This document shows, one piece after another, positions 43,793-52,526 of a stretch of 64,000 nt of DNA. The position numbers and the translations under genes were made by a program. A model generated the notes under the pieces. It was not told where the DNA came from, did no database searches, and saw only the letters and a program-made list of their open reading frames with translations. This DNA is from Peribacillus frigoritolerans (GTDB taxonomy: Bacteria; Bacillota; Bacilli; Bacillales; DSM-1321): the NCBI RefSeq assembly GCF_040250305.1, contig NZ_CP158190.1:2698001-2762000 (forward strand), read 5' to 3'. How positions within the stretch are numbered: the stretch's first letter is position 1; each line of letters opens with the position of its first letter.

Positions 43793-45124
43793 TCAATCCA
43801 AGCCGCAAACCTTGGCGAGTATTTCAACAAGGTGCAAACTTTTCATTTGGTTTGCCGCTCCCTCCCTTTGGATGCCAATGCTCATTTGCATTTGGCATCC
43901 AGGGTTAACCGTCACTACGGTTGTTGCTTTCGTTTCTTTTAAGTTCTTCATTTTCTCATCAAGAATTTTCATGGATTCATCAAAGTGGAGAAGATTGTAA
44001 ATTCCTCCAGATGCACAGCAGCGGTCAAACCCTTCCATTTCCACATAGGTAACCCCTGGTATGGATTGCAATAATAAACGAGGTTCCTTTTGGACCTTTT
44101 GAACATTGCGTAAATGACATGAATCTTGATAAGATACGATGCCTTGCCATTCTTCAGTAAAAGGAAGCGGCCCCAATTGATGAAGAATTTGACTGATATC
44201 TTTTGATTTTTCCGAAAAGACCCTTGCCGCGCCAGCCCATTCGTGATCATCTGCCAATAGATGTCCATATTCAAGAAGTGAGGCGCCGCAGCCTCCTGCG
44301 TTATTTACAATGACATCAGCATCTGTTTGCATGAAGGCCTGGATATTCCTCTTTGCCAATGCTTTCGCTTGTTTTATTTCACCTTGATGGGAATGCAGGG
44401 CACCGCAGCAATTCTGATTTTCAGGGAGAATGACCTCACAACCCGCTAAGGTGAGCAACTCAATGGTAAGACGGTTTATTCGTGACATCATGGAATCCAT
44501 GATACACCCAGTAAAAAATGCCACCTTTAATTTCGTTTCCCCTTTTGCCGGCATTATCGTACCTGTCCGGATTCGTTTGGAGGACGGCTCGATGGCTGGA
44601 AGTGCTTGTTCTAGATGTGCAAGGGCAGGGGAAACCTTTTGCAGTACATTTGATGAACGGATAAGCCTGGATAAGCCTGTTTTTTGATAGAGCTGTACTG
44701 CACTTCCAATCCTGTTCATTCGTTTTGGATATGGAAAAAGATGAACCAATGCCAGTTTTTTGATCTTTGTCATTTTGTTTTTTTGATTTGCTGACGGGGA
44801 GTTTTCAATGGCTTCTTTTGCCGCTTCCAGTATATGTCCGTATGGCACACCAACAGGACAAGCTGTTTCACAAGCACGACAGCCTAAGCATAGGTCGATC
44901 GGTTCAGCTAAATCTTTTTGGAAATCTATTTTTCCTTCGGCTGCCATTTTCACTAGATTGATACGACCGCGTGGAGAGGCGGATTCCACCCCCATTGATT
45001 CATATGTAGGGCATGCCGGTAAACAGTATCCGCATTTTACGCATTGGTTTGTCCAATCATAGGCATCTGAATGTAAATTTTGGACCGCAGCATTTGACTC
45101 GTTCGGTTTGGCGGGTAGATTCAT
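43793..45124 (-). CDS. glcF: Glycolate oxidase iron-sulfur subunit
   Basis: A 443-residue protein. Two ferredoxin-type clusters, CVKCGYCLPACPTY and CLGCRACETACPVG, lie at the N-terminus, followed by two CCG-type cysteine domains (FFTGCIMDSMM ... ENQNCCGALHSHQG and SYQDSCHLRN ... GFDRCCASGG). These features define the GlcF/LutA-type electron-transfer subunit. It accepts electrons from the GlcD flavoprotein and passes them to the quinone pool. The gene overlaps glcD by 4 nt. No glcE is present, as usual for Bacillus. Confidence 0.9.
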   Translation of the reverse strand: MNLPAKPNESNAAVQNLHSDAYDWTNQCVKCGYCLPACPTYESMGVESASPRGRINLVKMAAEGKIDFQKDLAEPIDLCLGCRACETACPVGVPYGHILEAAKEAIENSPSANQKNKMTKIKKLALVHLFPYPKRMNRIGSAVQLYQKTGLSRLIRSSNVLQKVSPALAHLEQALPAIEPSSKRIRTGTIMPAKGETKLKVAFFTGCIMDSMMSRINRLTIELLTLAGCEVILPENQNCCGALHSHQGEIKQAKALAKRNIQAFMQTDADVIVNNAGGCGASLLEYGHLLADDHEWAGAARVFSEKSKDISQILHQLGPLPFTEEWQGIVSYQDSCHLRNVQKVQKEPRLLLQSIPGVTYVEMEGFDRCCASGGIYNLLHFDESMKILDEKMKNLKETKATTVVTVNPGCQMQMSIGIQREGAANQMKSLHLVEILAKVCGLD

Positions 45125-46527
45125 GTAACCAACACGACCCTTGTCTGTCCTTTATCAGGAAAAATCTTCCCCGGATTCAGGATATTATTGGGATCCCATG
45201 CTTCTTTAATTTTTTTCATCATATTCACCCCTGTTATTCCTAATTCCATTTCCATATATGGTGACTTTAAAGTACCGATTCCATGTTCCCCCGAAAGTGT
45301 TCCGCCTAATTCGATTGCTGCTTCAAAAATTTCACTGACAGCAAGCTCCACTTTTTTCATTTCTGTAATATTTCGTTTATCAGTAATGATGTTCGGATGT
45401 AAATTGCCATCCCCTGCATGGCCGAATACGACCAAGTTCAATCCGTATTTCTCCCGGATATTGTTTAATCTCTCCATCATGGCCGGTATTTGACTGCGCG
45501 GAACGGTCGCGTCTTCAGAAATTTTTGTAGGGCCCATTTGTGTAATGGCCGGGGAAACCGATTTACGCGCACTCCAAATCGTTTGGCGCTCGTCCTCTGT
45601 CTCCGCTATCTTGACGTAGGAAGCACCCTCCGCCCTGCATATATCAGCGCATTTATTGATTTCTTCCTCAATCGCCAATGGGTGACCATCTATTTCTATG
45701 ATCAGAATCGCTTCTGCCTGAAGAGGCAAACCGGAAGGCCGATAGCTTTCAACAGCACGGATGCACGCATTATCCATCAATTCCAAGGCAGATGGTAGAA
45801 TTCCTGACGATAAAATGCTGGTAATGGCATGGCCAGAGTCTATCAAATGATTGAAGTGGGCGACAAATGTTTGTTTAGATTGAGGTTTTGGTATCAAGCG
45901 GATGATTGCTTCTGTAACGATGCCCAGAGTACCTTCCGATCCCACGATCAATCGGGTCAAATCATACCCTGTTACATTTTTAACGGTCTTTCCGCCAGTA
46001 CGAATGATTTCTCCGGTCGGGGTGACCACCTCCAGACCTATCACGTATTCTTTTGTCGTTCCGTATTTCAATCCCTTTGGCCCGCTGGAGTTTTCTAATA
46101 GATTCCCGCCTATAGTGGCTACATTGGAGCTGCTTGGATCCGGCGGATAGAATAAGCCGGCTTCTTCAGCCTTTTTATGAATATCTGCCGTAATCACACC
46201 TGGAGAGACAATGGCAAGCATATTTTCCCGATCAATGATCAATTTATCACGCAAAAGGGTCATATCAAGAACCATCCCCCCTTTAACAGGTAAAGGGCCG
46301 CCACTTAGCGAAGTTCCTGATCCTCTAGGGTAAACAGGTATTTTGTGAGTATTAGCCAATTTAACCACTTCACTGATTTCCTCCGCGTTTTTTGGCTGTA
46401 TAACGACTTCAGGTAAATATTCCCCAAAAGAAGCGTCATAGCTATAACAATACCTTTCTGCCAAATCAAGAAACATTCTGTCACCTGGAATTACCTGACA
46501 AAGATCGACCAGGGCTTCTTTCTCCAT
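45121..46527 (-). CDS. glcD: Glycolate oxidase FAD-linked subunit
   Basis: A flavoprotein of about 468 residues of the PCMH/VAO type. The FAD-binding part contains VYPRGSGTSLSGG and GLFYPPDPSSSNVATIGGNLLENSSGPKGLKYG. The C-terminal region holds FGHAGDGNLHPN and GGTLSGEHGIGTLK. It would oxidise glycolate or D-lactate to the 2-oxo acid. The start is taken as the ATG at 46527, 8 bp after AAAGGAAG; the GTG 9 bp further upstream is too near. Substrate choice between glycolate and lactate is not settled by sequence. Confidence 0.88.
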   Translation of the reverse strand: MEKEALVDLCQVIPGDRMFLDLAERYCYSYDASFGEYLPEVVIQPKNAEEISEVVKLANTHKIPVYPRGSGTSLSGGPLPVKGGMVLDMTLLRDKLIIDRENMLAIVSPGVITADIHKKAEEAGLFYPPDPSSSNVATIGGNLLENSSGPKGLKYGTTKEYVIGLEVVTPTGEIIRTGGKTVKNVTGYDLTRLIVGSEGTLGIVTEAIIRLIPKPQSKQTFVAHFNHLIDSGHAITSILSSGILPSALELMDNACIRAVESYRPSGLPLQAEAILIIEIDGHPLAIEEEINKCADICRAEGASYVKIAETEDERQTIWSARKSVSPAITQMGPTKISEDATVPRSQIPAMMERLNNIREKYGLNLVVFGHAGDGNLHPNIITDKRNITEMKKVELAVSEIFEAAIELGGTLSGEHGIGTLKSPYMEMELGITGVNMMKKIKEAWDPNNILNPGKIFPDKGQTRVVLVT

Positions 46528-46638
46528 GCTTCTCACTTCCTTTCTTAATAGAAATACGGAAAAGGTCTATTCGTATGTAATATAATGGCATTTTAAGATT
46601 CTGCTAGATATAATGATGAAAGAAAAGGAGGATTATAT

Positions 46639-47280
46639 TTGAAAATCGCCCTGATTCATGCAACCACAACTGCACTAAAACCAATTGAAGTTGCCTTTCA
46701 GACTGTTGCACCGAACATTGAACTTCTTCATTTCATGGACACGGGTCTTCTCGCCTTGATGGAAAAGAGCGGCAAGTTAACTCCGGAAATCATCCGCCGC
46801 TTTTCTGCATTAGTGAATATAGCCTATGATTCTAATGTTTCATGTATCCAACTTACTTGCTCTGCATTTAATGACATCACTGCAATTTTACAACCTTTAT
46901 ACCCTGTAAAGTTATTTCGTTCAGATGAGGCCATGCTTGATGAAGCACTTCGCTACACTAGCATCGGCCTGGTTTCAACCGTAAAAGAAACGCCGATCGC
47001 CCTTCAAAATTACTTATTAAATAAGAATCCGGACTGTATGATCGAGTCATTGGTGGATCCAGGAATCATCCATTTATTATCACAAGGAAAAAAAAAGGAA
47101 CATGACGATCGGGTTAAAAAGATGGTGGAACAATTGGATGGAAAGACAGAAGTGATTTTGCTTTCACAATATAGTATGGATCATATTGCAAAGCAGGTTA
47201 ATCCTTCTGTCCCTGTCCTAACGGCGCCGCTATTGGCTGCCAAAAGGTGTTTGGCTCATTTGAAGGGAACGTTTAAATAA
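46639..47280 (+). CDS. Asp/Glu/hydantoin racemase superfamily protein
   Basis: A 213-residue protein of the Asp/Glu racemase fold. The first catalytic Cys region is SCIQLTCSAFNDI. The second half has VILLSQYSMDHI, where the usual second Cys is replaced (family pattern: LxCTG/xM), so it may use a different acid/base pair or act in a non-racemase role. The start is TTG 46639, 8 bp after AAAGGAGG. It stands alone, divergent from glcDF and convergent with the ABC importer genes. Its substrate might be the compound that the importer brings in. Confidence 0.7.
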   Translation: MKIALIHATTTALKPIEVAFQTVAPNIELLHFMDTGLLALMEKSGKLTPEIIRRFSALVNIAYDSNVSCIQLTCSAFNDITAILQPLYPVKLFRSDEAMLDEALRYTSIGLVSTVKETPIALQNYLLNKNPDCMIESLVDPGIIHLLSQGKKKEHDDRVKKMVEQLDGKTEVILLSQYSMDHIAKQVNPSVPVLTAPLLAAKRCLAHLKGTFK

Positions 47281-47343
47281 TTCTTTTCGTAATAAATCAG
47301 AGCTTAGCAAGAATGATCGTTTGTCACATCTTATATATCGTTT

Positions 47344-48153
47344 TTAACCGTTTGTATGATGCGAACCGCCAAAAACTTTCCCGACGCCTTGAATTTTTTC
47401 AAGTATGACGATCAGAAGGACTGATATGAAAATAACCACGCTTGACACGGATGCAACGATTGGATTGTAGGCATCCTGCATTTGCGAGAAAATCTCGATC
47501 GGCAGCGTTCTCATTTCCGGTGATACCATAAAGAGAGAGACCGTTACATTATCAAATGATGTCAAAAATGCGAATAATCCCCCTGAGATGGCCGCAGATC
47601 CAATTAGCGGCAGAGTCACTTTCATGAATACTGTTAGTGGATTCGCTCCTAGAATGGCAGCGGCCCGTTCGAGATTATAATCAAATCCACTTAAACCGGT
47701 CAATACGAGCCGCATGACATATGGTATGCAAATGACGATATGGGCAATTAAAAATCCTGTAGACGTACCGGCAAGCATCATTGGTGTAAAGTACATTAAG
47801 AGTGCAATCCCTAAGACTAATTGCGGCACACTTAATGGAGAAGTTAAAAGGGCCGTAATATACGATTTTCCCGGAATATCATACTTTGCGATGCCAAGGG
47901 CACCCAAAGTACCGAATATGACGGAGAAAAGGGCAGCTAATGCTGCGAACTTCGCACTGTTCAAAAATGCTTCCAAAAATTCAGGACGCTCCAAGATCTT
48001 GGCATACCATTGCAGTGAAAAGCCTTCAGCCGGAAAGCTTGGATAATTGGCACTTGTAAAAGAAGCGGGAATAACGACAATGAGCGGGATCAAGATATAG
48101 ATAATGGCCAACACGGCAACGGCAATCCGCAGGCCGCCAAACGTTTTCATCAT
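47344..48153 (-). CDS. ABC transporter permease, PotC-like
   Basis: A 269-residue membrane protein with six hydrophobic segments and the binding-protein-dependent transport loop EAA motif (ERAAAILGANPLTVFMKVTLPLI). It belongs to the spermidine/putrescine, iron and phosphonate class. It overlaps the other permease gene by 4 nt. It is the last gene of the importer operon. Confidence 0.85.
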   Translation of the reverse strand: MMKTFGGLRIAVAVLAIIYILIPLIVVIPASFTSANYPSFPAEGFSLQWYAKILERPEFLEAFLNSAKFAALAALFSVIFGTLGALGIAKYDIPGKSYITALLTSPLSVPQLVLGIALLMYFTPMMLAGTSTGFLIAHIVICIPYVMRLVLTGLSGFDYNLERAAAILGANPLTVFMKVTLPLIGSAAISGGLFAFLTSFDNVTVSLFMVSPEMRTLPIEIFSQMQDAYNPIVASVSSVVIFISVLLIVILEKIQGVGKVFGGSHHTNG

Positions 48154-49094
48154 CGGAACACCTCCTTGAATTTCCCTTTTTCAAACGCTCTTGTAAAGAC
48201 GGCTACCGATATGACAGTGGTTGCTAATAGAATATAAGAAAGAGCAGATCCGAATGTCCAATGCAGCAGGTTATTAATTTGATCATAAATGACGACAGGC
48301 ATCACGGGCACGTTGGCTCCCCCCATTAGTGCAGGCGTAACATAAGCACTCATTGACAAACTGAATACGAGAATGCAGCCAGATACGATACCTGGGATGC
48401 TTAGCGGCAATGTAATGGAAAAGAACCTTCTGAATGGGCTTGCCCCAAGTATCGCTCCTGCCTTATCAAGAGAAGGATCGATATTATAAAGACTTGCAAC
48501 GATGGATAAGATCATGAAAGGAAGATATGCATTGGAAAGCCCAATCACAACTCCGATTTCCGAAAACAATAGTTTCAATGGTGCATCTATTATGCCAAGG
48601 GCCATCAAGGTTTGATTAATCGTTCCATTAGGCAATAGCAGGAGGTACCAGCCAAAATTACGGACAACTATACTTACCAAAAGCGGTGACACGATCAAGA
48701 GCGTGATATACCCTCTTATGCGCGCTGAACTTTTGGCCATCGTCAAGGCTACCGGATATCCAAGAAATAAAGCAACCAAGACCGAATATAAACTGATCTT
48801 CACTGTCAGCCATAAAGAAGATAAGTAATAGCTATCGGAAAATAATTGTGTATAGTTTTTTAGGCTATAAACTGCCTCCGCTCCTCCCAGATTATCTGTG
48901 GATATGAAGCTTAAATATAAAATGTATAACATCGGTATGACAAAGAAACCAAATATGAAAAGCAAAATCGGCGTTAAAAGGAGTAATCCTGGCACCCAGA
49001 CTTTCCTTTTCTTGATTTTAGGTTTCTTTTGCGGCTCAATAGGATCCGTTTCCTGTTCTATTTCTTGACTAGCATAACTTCTGATGGGCTCCAT
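48150..49094 (-). CDS. ABC transporter permease, PotB-like
   Basis: A 314-residue permease with a long cytoplasmic N-terminus (about 30 residues, acidic then basic) and six hydrophobic segments. The EAA loop reads DKAGAILGASPFRRFFSITLPLSIPG. Its start overlaps the ATPase gene end by 37 nt. It forms a heterodimer with the PotC-like permease. The long N-terminus is less usual in PotB. Confidence 0.85.
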   Translation of the reverse strand: MEPIRSYASQEIEQETDPIEPQKKPKIKKRKVWVPGLLLLTPILLFIFGFFVIPMLYILYLSFISTDNLGGAEAVYSLKNYTQLFSDSYYLSSLWLTVKISLYSVLVALFLGYPVALTMAKSSARIRGYITLLIVSPLLVSIVVRNFGWYLLLLPNGTINQTLMALGIIDAPLKLLFSEIGVVIGLSNAYLPFMILSIVASLYNIDPSLDKAGAILGASPFRRFFSITLPLSIPGIVSGCILVFSLSMSAYVTPALMGGANVPVMPVVIYDQINNLLHWTFGSALSYILLATTVISVAVFTRAFEKGKFKEVFR

Positions 49095-50218
49095 CCTATC
49101 AGCACCTCACTTCCATTTTGCCATGATGAATCAAAAGCGGAAGTCAATACTTGGATACTTTTCCCCTGTAATAGAACATTGATTTCCCAAGAAGTACCAA
49201 GATAGTTAATTTGGCTGATCTTAGCACGATGGAAATCCAAAGGAGCTGTAGATTTTTCATCAAGAGAAACAATTTGCAGTTTTTCCGGTCTAATATAAAG
49301 CTTCACCTCATCACCGGTTTTCAAATCACTATCATTTCCCATGATGTTATTTGCATCGACATGAGTGATATCAGGCCCTATCTTGACTGAAACTTTCCGC
49401 TTATCCACAGCAGACACATTCCCTTCAAAACAGTTCGATTTCCCGATGAATTGAAAGACGAATTCTGTCTTAGGATGATTGTAAATCTCTGTCGGTGTAC
49501 TGATTTGTTCAATCTTCCCTGCATTCATGACCACGACCCGATCAGACATGGAAAGAGCTTCTTCTTGATCATGAGTCACAAAAATGGTCGTTACGCCAAT
49601 TTCCTTTTGTAAACGTTTTATCTCGGCCCTGAGTTCATGGCGCAGCTTTGCATCAAGGTTTGAAAGCGGCTCGTCAAGCAATAGGAGCTCCGGTTCCACT
49701 ACCAGTGCCCTGGAAATCGCAACGCGCTGACGCTGACCTCCAGATAATTCCCTTGGATAACGATTTTCCAATCCTGACATTTTCACTAATTCAAGAGCTT
49801 TACTTATTTTCTTTTTTTGCTCGGCTTTACCGACCTTGCGCAGTTTCAAGCCAAAACTAAGGTTTTCATAGACTGTCATGTGAGGAAAAAGCGAATAAGT
49901 TTGAAAAACCATTCCTAAATCTCGCTTATAAGGCGGAACCTTCGTAACATTATTGCCCTTAATATGAACCTCGCCCCGATCTGCATCGAGGAACCCTGCA
50001 ATGAGGTTCAAGGTTGTTGACTTTCCGCACCCGGAAGGCCCAAGAAGAGTGAGTAACTCTCCTTGTTTCACCTCCAAATCAATGCCATTCAGGACAACAT
50101 TCGCTCCAAATTGTTTAAACGCGCCTTTTATCTCTACATCATTTTTATTTGATCCAAACCCCTGAACTGACTCCAGGTGCTGCCTATTAATTTCCACATC
50201 TTTTTTTAATACTTCCAT
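49058..50218 (-). CDS. ABC transporter ATP-binding protein, PotA-like
   Basis: A 386-residue ATPase. It has Walker A GPSGCGKST, Q-loop FQTYSLFPHMT, signature LSGGQRQRVAI, Walker B LLLLDEPLSNLDA and the H-loop VTHD. A C-terminal TOBE domain (about residues 300-380) is typical of importers for polyamines, iron or phosphonates. The first 30 residues are an unusual extension before the normal start of the fold; GGAGCG lies 10 bp ahead of the ATG used. Confidence 0.87.
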   Translation of the reverse strand: MEVLKKDVEINRQHLESVQGFGSNKNDVEIKGAFKQFGANVVLNGIDLEVKQGELLTLLGPSGCGKSTTLNLIAGFLDADRGEVHIKGNNVTKVPPYKRDLGMVFQTYSLFPHMTVYENLSFGLKLRKVGKAEQKKKISKALELVKMSGLENRYPRELSGGQRQRVAISRALVVEPELLLLDEPLSNLDAKLRHELRAEIKRLQKEIGVTTIFVTHDQEEALSMSDRVVVMNAGKIEQISTPTEIYNHPKTEFVFQFIGKSNCFEGNVSAVDKRKVSVKIGPDITHVDANNIMGNDSDLKTGDEVKLYIRPEKLQIVSLDEKSTAPLDFHRAKISQINYLGTSWEINVLLQGKSIQVLTSAFDSSWQNGSEVLIGWSPSEVMLVKK

Positions 50219-50236
50219 GTGATCAACACGCTCCTT

Positions 50237-51337
50237 TTATTTGAGTTTTTTCCCTAATTCAGGAGTAACCTCTTTCGCCCATTTGTCTGACACCTCGGCA
50301 CGGATCTCGGCAAACTTGGCGAAATCAGGTTTAAATGTTTTATCACTTGCTTTAAGGCCGATTGACTCTTCATATTTCTCTGGGATTTTCATGCCTTCCA
50401 CCGTCGGATAAAATCCTTTTTCGGAAATTAATGCTTGAGCTTCTTCACTGATTACATAGTTGATGAATTCAAGGGCTTCTTTGCTATTTGGCGTATTTTT
50501 CACTAGACCAGCGCTGAAAGCTTGAAGCGGCACACCTTCTTTAGGCACGGCCATCTTAATCGGAATACCTGAAACGGCTAGTTCACCTATGGAATAACTT
50601 CCCATGACCGTTACGTCAGCAGCTCCTTGCTGGATCGCTGGCATCATTTGCGTTGAGTTTTTATAAAATGTATTGGAATACGCTGCAAGATCTTTAGCCT
50701 TTTCTAGACCTGGCTCCATGTCTTCTGTACTGCCGCCGTTTGAAATCGCCAGACCATTAAGGGTATTGAAGCCCCAATCATTCGTAATATCTGAAAATGC
50801 CGTTTTACCCTCGTACTCAGGAGAGACAAGATCATTCCATGATTCAATTGATTTTAACCCTTTCTTTTTAAAGGTTTCCGTATTATAAGCTGGTGCAATG
50901 ACTAAACCGAATGCTGGCGCGGCCGCCTTTTCAACCGGAATGAAACGTGAATCCACCAATTTCATATTGGGAACATTGGACTCATCAATTGGAACGATCA
51001 GTTCCTTCTCCTTAGCGCGAATTACATCAACCGGTACAAAAAGGGCAACATCTATTTGCGGAGCGTTTTTCTGTAATTCCACTTTGGATAAGATTTCACC
51101 TGATAAACCGGAAATATAATTGACAGTGATTCCCGTTTCTTCTTTGAACTTTGGTGCAATCACATCTCGGATGGCACTTTCAATGACACCGCCATTACCT
51201 GCTATTGTTATTTTCTTCTCTCCTTTTTCCCCTGTACTTGTTTGTACGGATTCCCCCGGCTTTTGCGGAGTGGGATTACCACACCCCGCAAGAGCGATCA
51301 ATACTATTATCGATAAAATACACATCAGTTTTTTCAT
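50237..51337 (-). CDS. ABC importer substrate-binding lipoprotein, PotD/FbpA-like
   Basis: A protein of about 366 residues with a lipoprotein signal (MKKLMCILSIIVLIALAGCG; lipobox LAGC). The mature part is a two-lobed class II binding protein: ITIAGNGGVIESAIRDVIAPKF, then NTETFKKKGLKSIESWNDLVSPEYEGK, then NYVISEEAQALISEKGFYPT. This class binds polyamines, Fe(III), thiamine, phosphonates or organic acids. The ATG at 51337 is 8 bp from GGGAGG, better than two upstream in-frame starts. Ligand is unknown. Confidence 0.85.
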   Translation of the reverse strand: MKKLMCILSIIVLIALAGCGNPTPQKPGESVQTSTGEKGEKKITIAGNGGVIESAIRDVIAPKFKEETGITVNYISGLSGEILSKVELQKNAPQIDVALFVPVDVIRAKEKELIVPIDESNVPNMKLVDSRFIPVEKAAAPAFGLVIAPAYNTETFKKKGLKSIESWNDLVSPEYEGKTAFSDITNDWGFNTLNGLAISNGGSTEDMEPGLEKAKDLAAYSNTFYKNSTQMMPAIQQGAADVTVMGSYSIGELAVSGIPIKMAVPKEGVPLQAFSAGLVKNTPNSKEALEFINYVISEEAQALISEKGFYPTVEGMKIPEKYEESIGLKASDKTFKPDFAKFAEIRAEVSDKWAKEVTPELGKKLK

Positions 51338-51356
51338 AGTCATTGCCTCCCGTTTT

Positions 51357-52364
51357 TCATTGATTTTCAATCATTCCTTGTTCGGTAAAATAATTCATGG
51401 CCCCTGAATGGAAATCCAGTGGAACTTGTTTGGTTGCTTCCTCTATTGAAATATCAGAAGCCGCCGGATGTGTATGCTGCAGTTCAGGGAGATGTTCATA
51501 TAATGTTTTCACAAGATTGTATGCATGAGGGTCAGACATTTCCTTGTAGGTTACCAAGACATTTTTAATTGAAATCGTTTGGACATTTTTTTTCATTCCC
51601 CTGTATGTATCTCTGGGAATTTCATCATTAGTATAAACTTCATATTGTTTCTGAAGACGTTCAATGATGTCTCCCGGTATTGGAATGAAAGATAGTTCCA
51701 TCTGCCTGGATATGAAAGCGATTTCATTATTCGGAATTCCCGAAGAAAAGAAAGCTGCATCAATGGTACCATTTCTTAATGCTTCTGCAGATTGAGAAAA
51801 AGAAAGATAGGATAAATTCAATTGATCAGTCGGTAAATCAGATTCTAACAGTATCCGCTCTGCAATAAGCCTTGTACCGCTTCCTGCCGTTCCCACACTA
51901 ATGCGTTTACCAACTAAATCATCTAAGGAATCCAAATCATTTTGTTTAGTTGTAACAATTTGAACATAATTGGAATATAGGGCCGTTAAAGCTCTTAACT
52001 TGGATTTATCCGTCTCAGGCAAATCCAGTACATCCACTGTGGTAAAACCAATTTCTGCCCGATGGAGGCTAACCAATTCAGTATTTTCGATGGAAGCATC
52101 GGTTACCTGGGTTCCTGACACAGCTCCATTATATTTTTCATACATATTTGATAATCTTTGTCCTAATGAAAAATAAACACCTGTCATATCACCGGTTCCA
52201 ATGATTAGCATCCTATTATTTAAATCCTGTCCTTCAGAGGTTAGTTGACTCTGAATCAAGGTAGAAGCAGGTTTAGATATTTCCTGCTGCTCATTCATAA
52301 AAGAACATCCTGTCATGAAACAAAATAACAAAGCGACTTTTATAAAGAGTGCTCCATTCTTCAT
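51357..52364 (-). CDS. TAXI-type TRAP solute-binding lipoprotein
   Basis: A 335-residue protein with a lipoprotein signal (FCFMTGCSF). The mature part matches the TAXI family: LIIGTGDMTGVYFSLGQRLSNMYEK, then ISVGTAGSGTRLIAERIL and AEALRNGTIDAAFFSSGIPN. TAXI receptors normally work with DctQM-type TRAP membrane subunits, which are absent here. Instead the gene is first in an operon with an ABC importer and follows a two-component system. It may therefore serve as a ligand sensor partner. It is preceded by a sigma-54 promoter. Confidence 0.85.
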   Translation of the reverse strand: MKNGALFIKVALLFCFMTGCSFMNEQQEISKPASTLIQSQLTSEGQDLNNRMLIIGTGDMTGVYFSLGQRLSNMYEKYNGAVSGTQVTDASIENTELVSLHRAEIGFTTVDVLDLPETDKSKLRALTALYSNYVQIVTTKQNDLDSLDDLVGKRISVGTAGSGTRLIAERILLESDLPTDQLNLSYLSFSQSAEALRNGTIDAAFFSSGIPNNEIAFISRQMELSFIPIPGDIIERLQKQYEVYTNDEIPRDTYRGMKKNVQTISIKNVLVTYKEMSDPHAYNLVKTLYEHLPELQHTHPAASDISIEEATKQVPLDFHSGAMNYFTEQGMIENQ

Positions 52365-52392
52365 CGTGGCCCTCCTTTCTTAATGAATTTAG

Positions 52393-52410
52393 ATGCAAAT
52401 ATCATGCCAA
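52393..52410 (-). promoter_or_regulatory. Sigma-54 (RpoN) -24/-12 promoter of the TAXI-ABC operon
   Basis: On the minus strand TTGGCATGATATTTGCAT has the invariant GG and GC separated by exactly 10 nt, as in the consensus TGGCAC-N5-TTGC. It lies 29 bp before the TAXI start codon. Confidence 0.85.
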
Positions 52411-52439
52411 GTCGATTTTCTGCTTTAATACGCAAATCC

Positions 52440-52507
52440 TGCCGATTTCTTGGATGTTATCCAAGTATAAATCGGCAATTTTTTCCGGTTACCCAGAAAA
52501 AATTGCC
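52440..52507. promoter_or_regulatory. Twin palindromes, probable enhancer (UAS) for the NtrC-type regulator
   Basis: Palindrome 1 (52440-52477) has outer arms TGCCGATTT/AAATCGGCA and inner arms CTTGGAT/ATCCAAG. Palindrome 2 (52474-52507) has arms GGCAATTTTTTC/GAAAAAATTGCC. They share GGCA and lie 30-100 bp upstream of the -24/-12 promoter, where enhancer-binding proteins bind. The first might also act as terminator for the regulator gene. Confidence 0.7.
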
Positions 52508-52526
52508 GGTTAACACAATAATCCTG

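Noticed and set aside
43642..43830. 62-residue minus-strand frame beside glcF
   Set aside because: It overlaps glcF in another frame and contains the operon terminator.
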